Positions 44,525 through 55,189 of a stretch of 64,000 nucleotides of DNA are shown here, one piece after another. Where the stretch lies: the NCBI GenBank assembly GCA_028564705.1, contig JAPXFQ010002858.1, positions 62,001-126,000 on the forward strand. Direction: 5' to 3'. Positions within the stretch are counted from its first letter, which is position 1. Every line of letters begins with the position of its first letter. The translations under genes were made by a program, and so were the position numbers. The notes beneath the pieces were generated by a model. It worked only from the letters and a program-made list of their open reading frames with translations, made no database searches and was not told the origin of the DNA. Source of the DNA: Apricaphanius iberus. Taxonomy: Eukaryota > Chordata > Actinopteri > Cyprinodontiformes > Aphaniidae.

Positions 44525-44848
44525 ATGCCAAAATGGTGCGACCCTGCTGGGGAAAGGCTGGACCCTCTCTTCTTGGAAATAACGGAGCCTTGTAATCGGA
44601 AGATTGCCGACGGTCTCAGTCGTTTGTCCTTGGGCAAGACACTTCACCCGTTGCCTACTGGTGGTGGTCAGAGGGCCCAGTGGCGCCAGTGTCCGGCAGC
44701 CTCGCCTCTGTCAGTACTGTGACTACAACGTAGCTTGCCATCATCAGTGTGTGAATGTGTGTGTGAATGGGTGGATGACTGTATGTAGTGTAAAGCACTT
44801 TGGGGTCTGTAGGGCCTGAGTAAAGCGCTATACAGATGCTGGCCATTT
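44525..44848 (+). mobile_element. tRNA-derived SINE, same family as 35.1 kb
   Basis: It has CTTGTAATCGGAAGATTGCC, CCTTGGGCAAGACACTTCAC, GGCGCCAGTGTCCGGCAGCC, GTGTGAATGGGTGGATGACT and the tail TAAAGCGCTATACAGATGC. The head is diverged and the B box is poor. It abuts, and apparently truncates, the C2H2-family pseudogene at 44850. Confidence 0.75.
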
Positions 44849-44849
44849 C

Positions 44850-46760
44850 ACAATGTCCTTTAAGTCACACAGAATTTGCCATGCTGGTTCATTAGAAGGG
44901 ACTTTGGTTCCAATTAAAAAAGGAAGAAACCTCAACAGACTCCAATTTTCATGCGCATTTCTTCCAATCGTTCTCCTGGTTGCATAGTTGAGAGACACAA
45001 CATGGGGACGATTTGTTTTATCAGACCATTTAAATGGAAAATACACAATTTCTTCATTCAAATTGGCCAATGCAAAATATTTCTTGGAAATTAACACGCT
45101 AAGGCAGAGGGCAATTTCTACTGGGACTATGCCTTCAAAGAGGTCATGAGCTATATCTAGGGGGAAACTCTGAGTCACATTGAAATACGACAGACTTTCT
45201 GAAAACACGCACTTTTGTTTTACACCAAAATAACTTGTTGATGCATCTTCTTCAAGGGCTTTTAGATGCGAAACATGACTGTCTCTGCTACGAAGACAAA
45301 AATCTCCCAGATTCACACTTTTGATTCGAATGCCAGAACTTTCTGCTGTACAAAATCTACAAATATATTTGCCGGAAAAGTTTTCTACGAAACCTGCAAC
45401 ACTGTGTGCTGCAAGATTGTCTGCATCAACACAATGAACAAATCCTTTCAGAGTTTTTCCTAACTTAGGGGTATAAAGTCCTTGCTGTACCAATATAACA
45501 AGTTCATCAAGTAAGGGTCTTAATACCCTTTCAAAACCATAAGTCCTTAAATCTTCACTATGCGCAAGTGTTGATAAATAGATATTTGAAAGTGAGGAGT
45601 GACAGCTACCAGGTACGTTCCCTAATGCCCAATATAGACCGCAAACTTTGTGCTTTTTCTTGGAAGTGCCCAGAGGATTACAAATTTAGAAATCATCTAT
45701 GTATAAGTGAAATGGCACATTTATTTGACAACTGTACATTTTCTTGGTAAATACGACCATCATAGAAAGACTGATAAAGACTTTTAATAATTTGATTTAT
45801 CTAAGGAGAGCTAAGGATTTGCTGTAAAGACTTTAATATGTAAATATATTGAAATTATCTCCTGTTCTGTAAATCAAGAACAAATTCCTCTGGCTCCATA
45901 ATATTGAAATGTCTTTTGTAATATTTATTTCGCTTCCAGGCAGTGGAAAGTGGATCCTGACCACCAAAACAAGTTGTATCAGGATTTGTATTCACAAATA
46001 GAAAAAACCAACTCTTTCAGAAGTGATTCATCCACTTGTTGACTAGAATCATCTAAATAATGTACAATAGTCTGGTGGACAAGTGGAAACGAAGCAGATG
46101 TTTTAAATTGTCCAACTCTTGCAAAAGTTCATCAACAACTACACTGGAAACAAGGTAAACGTGTTCCAGCTTCAGTAACAAAGATGCAACTTTGAGCTCA
46201 ATATTTTTTTGCATATCATTTAAATCTGAACTATCAACATTAGACTCAGTCAAATCATTTACAGTTAAATCACATGAGGGGTCAATATCATTGTGTATAG
46301 GGCTGGAAGAATTACCCTCAACACGAGGAACTACCTGTGACCCCTGCTGCTGGAGTACTTCCGGTTTTAAGTCTTTTACCACACAACCCTTATGTTTCAT
46401 GCTTCTGTGAGTTCGAAAAGAACCATAAATATTAGTCTTATATGAACAACCTTAAAATACGCAAATAACAGTCTCACAAGATTTTGCAAAAAAATCTTTT
46501 AACGTTGAAAGCTGATTGCAATGGCACAAGGGACACTTGAGCGGATCAGGCTTTTGGTATGACTTATGACATCCTGATAAGTGGCTCAAAACGGCATTCC
46601 AAGTCTTGGACGATCATGGGCAGTTGGAATGAATGCATGGGTAAGACCTCTGACGTCCGTAATGTCCTTGTCCAAATTTGTAATGCTTAAGAAGCTCAGA
46701 TCGCCATGAAACAGAGGTACCACAGTCTTTGCATGTCCACATTCAAAGGAAGACTAAGAG
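44850..46760 (-). pseudogene. Decayed copy of an uncharacterised teleost C2H2 zinc-finger family
   Basis: Read on the minus strand, the N-terminal part (46760-46420) has C2H2-like units: CKDCGTSVSWRSELLKHYK, YPCIHSNC with a degraded second half, and CPLCHC. In-frame stops occur at 46614-46616 and 46452-46454. A middle acidic/Leu-rich part follows (46400-46053: KHKGCVVKDLKPEV, ELLQELDNLKHLL). After degraded sequence there is NPLGTSRKKHKVCGLYWALG (about 45.65 kb). The best part (45560-44850) contains VQQGLYTPKLGKTLKGFVHC, NLAAHSVAGFVENFSGKYIC, FPLDIAHDLFEGIVPVEIAL, NAHENWSLLRFLPFLIGTKV and DLKDIVK. I recall the family as widespread, multi-copy fish proteins without an assigned function, possibly transposon-related. 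The copy ends at the SINE. Confidence 0.55.
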
Positions 46761-47787
46761 AGAAAAACAAGACCCATCTTACTTTATATATTTAGCGTAA
46801 TTTAGGTCATTTTTGTTAGGAATTCATAAAGTTTCACAAAATATTGTCTGCAAAATCATGCCCCAATTTAGTCATCTCAAAAACTCCAATTAATCCCTAA
46901 AAATTCCTCAAACGTGCAAATTTGATTTTATCATATTTTTAAAATAAAAATGGATTAGAAAATACTCAATTTAACTTACCAAGCTCTGCAATGTGATAAC
47001 AGCTGTATTCTTTCAAAAAAATGTTGACATAAAAGATAAACTGTGATTTCTAAAACGTATCAACACTGGAAAGCCTCTTTACTTGGATTTACAACCACAA
47101 AAAATATTATAATTTAATATACTATATGAATTGCATATCCATAAATGTAATTTATACATGAAGAGCAGATTTCGAGATACGCGTTTTATACACATAATGA
47201 GTGACATGTTAAACTGCATGACATCCAAATCGCAGTAAAATTTGCACGTCCCAGAAATTCACACTTTTAGTTTCACCTCCTTATTTTGTTAACATAATTT
47301 CAGAACATACGTCTTCATTCTTATATGTGCTGTAATAAAAAAAAGATATCTGTTGTAAACCAGAATATATATGCTTAGCAGAACGTGCTGTATTTCGTGT
47401 CATGTGGAACCTTTGAGTTTAAATTGACCGACATCGACTCAATACCTACTCATTACTCACACCAGGTACAGAACGGATAGTAAGCGGACTGCTTAAGGCT
47501 TCCTTAAAGACGAAATACATTTTGTCCAACCAGAGCACACAGACACACAGGCTGCGGTGCAACCCGCAACCTCGGGTAACTTTCTGCACGTCTCCACTCC
47601 ACTCCGTGGCGTTGGTTAGCATTTGGCTAACGGCTACTAGCCGAAAACTAGCTTGAAAACGAGTTGCTCCCATGATATTTATTGAAAAAAAAGGATAATT
47701 TCTACTTCTCCAAAAGAGCTTGGCTATATTTATTTTTAACTGGCATTTCGAAATATTTTTCAAATCTCCACTAAACCATAAGTTTAT
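46761..47787. other. Unassigned sequence upstream of the copia element
   Basis: No gene is recognised. GC-richer sequence at 47500-47660 holds a GGCTAACGGCTACTAGCC near-palindrome. This segment and 52463-52624 were contiguous before the copia insertion. The latter contains, on the minus strand, TTTACTGAAG followed by GTAAGAA, a possible splice donor that could belong to a leader exon of the zinc-finger-family gene. Confidence 0.35.
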
Positions 47788-48017
47788 TGTTGAATCAAGT
47801 GTCCACAGGTGTTTTGTATCTGTATGAAGATTACGGCATAATAAAATGACGGTAAATGGCTCCACCCACTTACTATACATCTCTCATCATTCCCACTGTT
47901 CAAGGGAGAAGTGCGGTGGTAGAGTCATCCGTCAGAAACAAGTTTATGTCTGTTGACTTTTTATTCTCACTCACAGCTATAGTTTCATAACGCTGAGTAA
48001 GAACAACCCTGCTAACA
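47788..48017 (+). repeat. Copia 5' LTR
   Basis: A 230-bp direct repeat runs TGTTGAATCAAG...CCCTGCTAACA and is identical to the 3' LTR except for one base near 47979. It should supply the promoter. It contains GCATAATAAAATG (an AATAAA word), which may act as a TATA-like or poly(A) element. Confidence 0.95.
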
Positions 48018-48031
48018 GGTTATGGGCCCAG
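48018..48031 (+). promoter_or_regulatory. Primer-binding site for initiator tRNA-Met (internal, half-tRNA type)
   Basis: GGTTATGGGCCCAG starts at the base after the 5' LTR. It is complementary to the anticodon stem-loop region of eukaryotic initiator tRNA-Met (CTGGGCCCATAACC), not to its 3' end. The original copia element is known to prime from a cleaved initiator-tRNA half in this way. Match and position are seen in the sequence; use in this fish is inferred. Confidence 0.85.
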
Positions 48032-48145
48032 GAAGCAAGGAGAGCGTGTGATTGCCAAAGGAGCGGAAGCGTTTCCCGAATTCGCAAGTCTCCACCAGGT
48101 GTGAACAGTTTGGCACAATTGAGTCAGTGAGTGTTTTTGTGCATC

Positions 48146-51100
48146 ATGAGCAGACGCGCTACAGAGTTGGGCAGTCGATATTCCCGTTTGCAATTTGATG
48201 GAGATGAAAGGAAATATGAGATATGGGAAACGAAGTTCCTGGGTCATCTCAGATTACAAGGCTTGAAAGATGTCATTTTAAAGGTGGAAGAGACTGAAGG
48301 TGATGAAGAAGCCGGTGACGGTGATGATGACAAAAATGCAGAAGCATATGCAGAGTTGATACAATTTTTGGATGACAAAAGTTTATCGTTAATTATGAGA
48401 GATGCAGCTGATGATGGTCGAAAAGCACTGAAAATTTTAAGAGCTCACTATGCTGGGGTCAGCAAGCCAAGGATCATAAGTTTGTACACTGAACTGACTT
48501 CTCTCGCAAATGAAAAGAATGAGAATGTGACGGATTATATAATCCGAGCAGAAGCGATCATTACAGCGTTAAAAAATGCTGGTGAGTCATTAACTGATGG
48601 ACTTCTGATCGCAATGACAATGAAAGGCCTACCAGAGACATTTAAACCCCTGATTGTGCACGTTACACAGAGTGAAGCAAAAATTACATTTTCAGAGTTT
48701 AAAGTAAAACTCAGAAGTTATGAAGAAACTGAGAGAATGCGTGCAGCTGCAACTGATGACAACGTAATGAGGACAAAAGTGCAATTAGACCAGGATTCCG
48801 CTTCATGGAGAGCAGATGATAGAAGATCAAAGAATAAAGAGATTGTCTGTTTTAAATGTGGACTAAAAGGACACAGCGCGAGGACCTGCAGATCCAAAGT
48901 GTGGTGCAGTTTTTGCCGGAGCAATACACATAAAGATGCAACATGCAGAAGAAGGCTGAGGCGAGACGAAGCGAGAGTGGCCATAGAGGATAAGGAAAAG
49001 GATTACGCGTTCAAGATGGGCTCGAAATCCATGAAGATTCCGGATGGTGGCCAAGAGGTGCTGAATATTCAGCTACTGGTGGACACAGGAGCGACGTCAC
49101 ATATCATCACACAGATGGAGAGCTTTAAGACTTTTGATGACACATTCAGACCAGAGGCTCACTGCGTAGAGTTGGCTGACGGCAGACGGAGCAGAGGATC
49201 TGCAAAGCGGCGAGGAGATGCTGAGATAAGTATGATCGACAGTAAAGGACGCAGCCACAAGGTAACATTGAAACAAGCGCTCTACATACCATCATTTCCA
49301 CAAGACATTTTGTCAGTGAAAGCAGCTACTAGTCATGGAGCCACTGTGGTTTTTAAACACGGAGACAGTTTTCTTAAACATGTTGACGGGACAAAATTCC
49401 CTATATATGAACATAAGAGACTGTTCTTTATAAACACTGTGCAAGAGATTGAAGAAAAATGTAATGGATGTTTTGATATGCAAATGTGGCATGAAATTCT
49501 AGGGCACTGTAATTATGAGGATGTTCAAAATCTGCAAAATGTCGTTGATGGGATGGAAATTAAGGGTAAAATCAACAAAAATTTGCAATGTGAAGCGTGT
49601 ATACAAGGGAAGTTTACTCAAACTAGGAACCGAGAACCAGATGAAAAGGCCAGTGCAGCGTTAGAGTTGGTACATACGGATCTAGCTGGTCCTATTACGC
49701 CAAACTCTAAAGAAGGGTTCAAGTTTGTTTTGTCGTTTGTTGATGATTTTTCAGGTGCAACATTTACTTATAATCTGAAACACAAAACTGATACAACTCA
49801 AGCAACAGAACGATTTATTGCAGATGTGGCACCATATGGGAAAATCAAGTGCATTCGTTCTGATAATGGAACGGAATATACAAGCAGACAGTTCCGAGAT
49901 CTGTTAAGTAGACTTGGCATTAGGCATGAAACGTCGGCGCCATACTCTCCTCATCAAAACGGAACAGCAGAGAGGAACTGGCGTACACTTTTTGACATGG
50001 CAAGATGCATGTTAATTGAGAGCGAACTGCCAAAGTCTTTATGGCCATATGCAGTACAAACTGCGGGAGTGATCAGGAATCGATGTTTTAACAAACGTAC
50101 CGGTCAGACAGCATATATGATGTTAACTGGAAAAAGACCTGATATTTCTAGAATGAAAAAATTTGGATCATTGTGCTATGCTTATAAACAAAATAGGGGA
50201 AAGTTGGATCCAAGATGTGATAAAGGTGTTTTCTTGGGATATGACAAAAATAGTCCCGCATATTTGATCTATTTTCCAAAAACAGGCAAGGTTGAGAAGC
50301 ACAGATTGATAAAGATACTAAATCCAGCAACAACGGATCAAGAAACTCAGAGTGATCAGATTTATGAAGATGAGATTTATGAATCGAGAAAAGGTTGTGA
50401 ACACAAAATGACGAGGGGTGAAAAAATCACTTTGCAAGATGAGGATCTTACAGATGAGATTGAAAGGAGCCGAACTGATTCAGAGGTTAAAACTGAGGAT
50501 AAAGTAGATGCTGGAGCTTCACGTTATCCATCCAGAATCAGAAAGAGACCCAGTTATTTGTGCGATTATGTTACAGATGTCAAAGAGTGTGAAAGGGAAC
50601 TAACTAGCGTGGATTATTGCTATAGATTGTTGTGTGAAATACCAACATCATTTCGCGAAGCTATTGCGTCAAGAGAGTCAAAAGAATGGGAGAAAGCGAT
50701 GAATGAAGAAATTCAGTCCCTTAAGGAGAATGATACATTTACTTTAGCCACTTTACCAGAGGGTAAGAAAGCAGTGGGGGGTAAATGGGTTTTTTCTGTT
50801 AAAAAGAACACAAATGGATCAAACAGGTATAAAGCTCGATTTGTGGCCAAAGGTTTTACTCAAACAAAAGGAGTTGATTATGAAGAGACTTTTTCGCCTA
50901 CTGCTAATTTAGCTAGTGTGAGAATCTTGATGCAGAAAGTGGTTCAAGAAGATCTGTTGGTTCATCAGATGGATGTAAAAACCGCCTATCTACACGCACC
51001 AATAGATGAAGAAATATATATAGAACAACCAGAAGGTTTTGAGACCGAGTCAAGTGAGAGTAATAAACTGGTGTACAGACTAAATAAATCACTTTATGGT

Positions 51101-52183
51101 CTGAAGCAATCTAGTCGTAACTGGAACCTAACACTACATGACTATTTAAGCAGTTGTGAATTTAGACAAAATACTGCTGATCATTGTGTCTATTCAAGAG
51201 AAACTGAAAGTCAAAAAGTAATCATCATAGTGTGGGTGGATGATATACTCATTGCAGCGAACAATGAAAACGTCCTTTCAGGCGTGAAAGAAATGCTCTT
51301 TTCTAGATTCCAAATGAAAGATCTGGGTAAACTTGACCATTTTCTGGGAATAGATTTTCTTCAGGAAAAAGAGTGTATTAAAATGTCACAGAAAACATAT
51401 ATTGAGAACATTTTAAAAAGATTTAACATGCAGAATAGTAAGCCAAGGTTAACACCCTGTGAACAGAAATGGACTCATTCTGAAAAATCCGAGACAATAC
51501 CAGATGTAAGGAAATATCAAGAAGCAGTTGGATGTCTTATTTATTTGAGCTATTGTACGCGACCTGATTTAAGCTATGTTGTAAGCAAATTGTCTCAATA
51601 CTTCAATGCACCAACTGTTGATGATTGGACAGCAGTGAAACATGTTTTGAGGTATTTAAAGGGCAGTCAAGCCAAAGAATTGTGTTTTAGAAAATGTTCA
51701 AGTGGAAAACTAGGTCTACAAGCATACAGTGATTTAGACTGGGCATCCGATGTTTCTGATAGACGCAGTATGACAGGTTATTGTGTAAGCCTAAATGAAA
51801 ATGGTCCTTTGATATCATGGAAAACCAAAAAGCAGACAACCACAGCTCTATCAACTTGTGAAGCTGAATACATGGCATTGGCATCAACAATACAGGAATG
51901 TATGTATTTGACTTATTTGATTCAAGATATTGATGCTTTTGAGTATGAAATGCCTTTGATATTTGAGGACAATCAGGGAACAATCGCTTTGTCAAAAAAT
52001 CCAGTGAACAGACAAAGATGTAAACACATTGATGTGAAATATCATTTTATAAGATCAGCAGTACGTGATGGAAAAGTGTCTATTGATTACTGTCCAACTG
52101 AATTGATGGTTGCAGACATGATGACAAAACCAGTTTCGAAGTCTAAATTGGACAAATTCTCTGTATTCGTATTTGGAATGTAA
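48146..52183 (+). CDS. Copia gag-pol polyprotein, 1345 residues, intact
   Basis: The start chosen is the first ATG (48146, [10 protein letters not shown]); the frame is open five codons further upstream without an ATG. gag is followed by a CCHC knuckle (C235, C238, H243, C248). Protease is DTGATSH (Asp313). Integrase has an HHCC region from about residue 449 and the D,D35E triad Asp512, Asp573, Glu609 ([22 protein letters not shown]). Reverse transcriptase has [31 protein letters not shown] and VDD at 1031-1033. RNase H has YSDLDWASD (Asp1196), CEAEYMA and EDNQGTIAL (Asp1275), ending [11 protein letters not shown] and MTKP. The order protease-integrase-RT-RNase H defines copia. gag and pol share one frame, so no frameshift is needed. 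Length and motifs are full for the family. Confidence 0.97.
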   Translation: MSRRATELGSRYSRLQFDGDERKYEIWETKFLGHLRLQGLKDVILKVEETEGDEEAGDGDDDKNAEAYAELIQFLDDKSLSLIMRDAADDGRKALKILRAHYAGVSKPRIISLYTELTSLANEKNENVTDYIIRAEAIITALKNAGESLTDGLLIAMTMKGLPETFKPLIVHVTQSEAKITFSEFKVKLRSYEETERMRAAATDDNVMRTKVQLDQDSASWRADDRRSKNKEIVCFKCGLKGHSARTCRSKVWCSFCRSNTHKDATCRRRLRRDEARVAIEDKEKDYAFKMGSKSMKIPDGGQEVLNIQLLVDTGATSHIITQMESFKTFDDTFRPEAHCVELADGRRSRGSAKRRGDAEISMIDSKGRSHKVTLKQALYIPSFPQDILSVKAATSHGATVVFKHGDSFLKHVDGTKFPIYEHKRLFFINTVQEIEEKCNGCFDMQMWHEILGHCNYEDVQNLQNVVDGMEIKGKINKNLQCEACIQGKFTQTRNREPDEKASAALELVHTDLAGPITPNSKEGFKFVLSFVDDFSGATFTYNLKHKTDTTQATERFIADVAPYGKIKCIRSDNGTEYTSRQFRDLLSRLGIRHETSAPYSPHQNGTAERNWRTLFDMARCMLIESELPKSLWPYAVQTAGVIRNRCFNKRTGQTAYMMLTGKRPDISRMKKFGSLCYAYKQNRGKLDPRCDKGVFLGYDKNSPAYLIYFPKTGKVEKHRLIKILNPATTDQETQSDQIYEDEIYESRKGCEHKMTRGEKITLQDEDLTDEIERSRTDSEVKTEDKVDAGASRYPSRIRKRPSYLCDYVTDVKECERELTSVDYCYRLLCEIPTSFREAIASRESKEWEKAMNEEIQSLKENDTFTLATLPEGKKAVGGKWVFSVKKNTNGSNRYKARFVAKGFTQTKGVDYEETFSPTANLASVRILMQKVVQEDLLVHQMDVKTAYLHAPIDEEIYIEQPEGFETESSESNKLVYRLNKSLYGLKQSSRNWNLTLHDYLSSCEFRQNTADHCVYSRETESQKVIIIVWVDDILIAANNENVLSGVKEMLFSRFQMKDLGKLDHFLGIDFLQEKECIKMSQKTYIENILKRFNMQNSKPRLTPCEQKWTHSEKSETIPDVRKYQEAVGCLIYLSYCTRPDLSYVVSKLSQYFNAPTVDDWTAVKHVLRYLKGSQAKELCFRKCSSGKLGLQAYSDLDWASDVSDRRSMTGYCVSLNENGPLISWKTKKQTTTALSTCEAEYMALASTIQECMYLTYLIQDIDAFEYEMPLIFEDNQGTIALSKNPVNRQRCKHIDVKYHFIRSAVRDGKVSIDYCPTELMVADMMTKPVSKSKLDKFSVFVFGM

Positions 52184-52223
52184 AAAGTTTTTTTTTTTGT
52201 CTATTTTTCCCCAACCTGTGTAC

Positions 52224-52232
52224 AAGTGGGGG
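52224..52232 (+). promoter_or_regulatory. Copia polypurine tract
   Basis: AAGTGGGGG ends at the base before the 3' LTR. The position and the G-run match the plus-strand primer site of copia elements. Confidence 0.8.
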
Positions 52233-52462
52233 TGTTGAATCAAGTGTCCACAGGTGTTTTGTATCTGTATGAAGATTACGGCATAATAAAATGACGGTAA
52301 ATGGCTCCACCCACTTACTATACATCTCTCATCATTCCCACTGTTCAAGGGAGAAGTGCGGTGGTAGAGTCATCCGTCAGAAACAAGTTTATGTCTGTTG
52401 ACTTTTTATTCTCACTCAAAGCTATAGTTTCATAACGCTGAGTAAGAACAACCCTGCTAACA
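52233..52462 (+). repeat. Copia 3' LTR
   Basis: This is the 230-bp partner of the 5' LTR with one substitution (52424 region). It is followed by the TTTAT target duplication. Confidence 0.95.
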
Positions 52463-52639
52463 TTTATTAAACGTTTAAAAAATACCGGAACCCTCGAACC
52501 CGCCAAAATAAATTTTAAAGTGGACTCCCCCTTCCAATACACCCCAAGGTGAAATAATTTCTTATTCTTACCTTCAGTAAAGCCGCATCTCGCCGAGCCT
52601 GTCTTGACTTGACTGCCGAAGCGAGGTAATGATGCTGCC

Positions 52640-53117
52640 ACCACCATGCTTCACTGTAGGGATGATATAGGCCTGGTGATGAGCGGTGCCTGTAACGCCT
52701 ACCATTCAATCCAAAGAGTTAAATTTTTGTCTCATCAGACCAGAGGATTTTCTCATGGTATGAGAGTCCCTAAGGTGCCTTTTAGCAAACTCCAGGCTGG
52801 CTGCCATGTGCTTTTTACTAAGAAGTGGCTTCCATCTGGCCACTCCACCATACAGGCCTGATTGGTGGATTGCTGCACAGATGGTTGTCCTTCTGGAAGG
52901 TTCTCCTCTCTCCACAGATGAATGCTGGAGCTCTGACAAAGTGACCATCGAGTTATTAGTCACCTCCCTGACCAAGGCCCTTCTCCCCCGTTCACTAAGC
53001 TTAGAAGGCCGGCCAGATCTAGGAAGAGTCTTGGTGGGGCCAAATTTCTTCCACTTACGGATGATGGAGGCCACTGTGCTCATTGAAACCTTCAGAGCAG
53101 CAGAAATTTTTCTGTAA
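52640..53117 (-). pseudogene. Tc1 transposase, N-terminal part
   Basis: It encodes the paired-like helix-turn-helix region (ISAALKVSMSTVASIIRKWK-like, then KTLPRSGRPSKLSERGRRAL) and QSGLYGGVARWKPLLSKKHM, AASLEFAKRHLRDS, and then a degraded KHGGG-region near 52640. It stops at the inferred nested insertion. It complements, without overlap, the C-terminal part at 38696-39020. It is not functional. Confidence 0.85.
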
Positions 53118-53601
53118 CCTTCCCCAGCCTTGTGCCTTAAGACAATCCTGTCTCAGAGGTCTACAGTACACCCAATTCCTTTGTCTTCATGCTTGGTTTG
53201 TGCTTTGACATGCACTGTCAACCCAGGGGCCTTATATAGACAGGTCTGTGCCTTTTCAGATCATGTCCAATGAACTTAATTTACCACAGGTGGACTCCAA
53301 TGTATCTGCTGAAACACCTCAAGGATGATCAGTGGAAACAGAATGCACCTCAGCTCAATTCTGAGCTTCATGTCAAAGGCTGTGAATACTTACAGTATGT
53401 ACATGTGATTTGTCTTTTTTTTTTTTTTTTATACATTTGCAACAATTTCAAAGACACTTTTTTCACATTATCATTATGGGGTGTTGTGTTTAGAATGTGA
53501 AATATGAGAAAATGAATTTAATCAATTTTGGAATGAGGCTGTAAAATTAAATAAAAGTGGAAAAAGGTGAATCGCTGTGAATACTTTCCAGATGCACTGT
53601 A

Positions 53602-54759
53602 TCTGACAATCAGGCATGTAGCAAAAATCTTCAGAAATGAATGCTCATGCATCTGCAGGGCTTTATTTAAACTTTTATCTTTATCCATCTATCTATCATT
53701 TATCTCTTAACTTTATCATTAGTGCTACAGAGGTTTCTAGTTTTGTCGCACAGACAAAAAATTGTAGCATCTGCATAAAAATGTCTTTTACAATCTCTGA
53801 AAAGCTTGTTTTCAAGAAGAGACCATTATATTATTTTCTCTGAAGTATACTGTTGAGAGAAGGGAACTGTTACAAAACTGACATCAAATTACAACTGGAA
53901 ATTCAAGACCCTAAAAAACCCCACCTAAGTTTAAAAATAATCTGAGATATGTTAAGACAAAATTAATAAAAATAATATAGTTTGTTTGTTAGTACTTGTT
54001 AAAAAATAAGTAAGGGAAATGTTGCTTGCCAACTGCCAAAGTTTATGGCTTATATTATTTTAAAAGATTTTTTAAGTTTTAAAAGTCCTATGTTGTTGAA
54101 CTCACCATATATTTCGAATGCTCTTTGATTGCACCACAGGTGTGCAGCACAGTAGTCAGGACAAGCTTCTGCCTAATATTGTGGTTTATAAAATATAGAA
54201 CGGTCTTACATAGTTACAGATTTCTTTTTTGCTTTTGAATTCATTTTAAACAGAAAACTTTGTTTTTGACTGGGTTAAATAATCTGAGAAAAGTTTACGG
54301 TTGGTCAGTCAATGTAGTGCGATCGCACTAAATCGCACTGAATGATCATTCTGCATGCACGTTTGGCGATCAATCCCTGTTTCAACATCTCGAAGGATGG
54401 GATCAGGTGTAGCTGAATAAATACTGTGCATTTCCTGCTATTTATTTTTCTGAACCTTCTCAAAACAATTTCTGTTAAAGTTTGAAATATTTCCTGTATC
54501 ATTGTATTCTTATTTTTATTGTAACTTATTGGACATTGAAACACATGCCCGGAGGCAGCCTGATGGCATTGCAGCATTTATTTATTTTAATGATGGTGTG
54601 GAATCCTTTTTAAGGGAAAAAATATCTCAAAGATCTCCGTTAAGTGTTCATTTTGGGGCCCTTAAAGGTTGAAAATTAAACATGGGCACCAAAGCAATAT
54701 CTAGTGTGCTGAGGTTGTAGCTAAACACTTAATTTTTGCCTGTCTGGATTCCAATTTAG
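53602..54759. other. Unassigned AT-rich sequence
   Basis: No gene or repeat is recognised. Short TATC-like repeats lie around 53680-53700. Small frames on both strands lack recognisable motifs. Confidence 0.5.
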
Positions 54760-54804
54760 ATTCTATAACCAGCCAGCATCATGTCCAGCGACAAATCTTA
54801 CTGG
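54760..54804 (+). other. Candidate small first coding exon
   Basis: A pyrimidine-rich acceptor ending CCAATTTAG precedes 54760. An ATG at 54781 opens MSSDKSYW, and a strong donor GTAAGG follows at 54805. Boundaries and phase (ending on a whole codon) are plausible for a host-gene exon, but I find no partner exon in the window and do not recognise the protein. Confidence 0.25.
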
Positions 54805-55189
54805 GTAAGGACTATTTTGTACTAATAAGCTTAAATACTAAACGAAAAATAAATATAACAAAATATGGGTCAAAGGCAACAGTAAGTTTTTGTACCTGTC
54901 CTCTCGGCGTCTTATGTCGGTATCTGAGTGGTATCCGTCACCCCTTGGTGATGTCCTCTATAAAAGTCATAATTTATACTTTAGAATTTACATAAACTTC
55001 CGACAGATTTCCCAGCATGCGTATTTGACTGAGGTGTATGGTCGGACACCTATGTCAATACAGTATGCTATCTAGAAAAGTCTTTATAAAAGCCACTCAC
55101 CGCAGCGGTGAAAGGGAGTTTGCTATACTGGGCAGAGCAAGAGCAGTGGAGGAGCCAGAAAATTTTCACTGGGGTGGCCAGGGTGAACA

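Larger units (their letters stand above)
47788..52462 (+). mobile_element. Complete, young Ty1/copia retrotransposon
   Basis: It is a 4675-bp element with two 230-bp LTRs (TG...CA) that differ at one base (CTCACAGC versus CTCAAAGC). The exact 5-bp target duplication TTTAT lies at 47783-47787 and 52463-52467. It has a primer-binding site directly after the 5' LTR, one open gag-pol frame and a polypurine stretch directly before the 3' LTR. Nothing is missing that the family needs in cis or in trans. The LTR identity (229 of 230) implies a recent insertion. Confidence 0.97.
38481..53599 (-). mobile_element. Tc1 transposon split by about 13.6 kb of nested insertions
   Basis: The left outer end CAGTGCATCCAAAGAGTATT and the inverted right outer end CAGTGCATCTGGAAAGTATT match, and each abuts TA (38479-38480 and 53600-53601), the Tc1/mariner target. 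The left piece (to about 39025) holds the C-terminal half of the transposase. The right piece (from about 52625) holds the N-terminal half. Both are minus strand and in the right order, and they do not overlap. About 150 bp of the ancestral middle is missing. The simplest reading is one element into which everything at 39026-52624 was later inserted. Two separate truncated copies is the alternative. Confidence 0.65.

Noticed and set aside
47446..47880. 144-codon minus-strand ORF and its partner at 52055-52348
   Set aside because: Both lie largely in the copia LTR sequence; the shared start MYSKWVEPF arises from the repeated LTR, not from a gene.
48131..48145. Upstream extension of the copia frame beginning at GTG
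   Set aside because: There is no ATG there; the first ATG at 48146 is the reasonable eukaryotic start.
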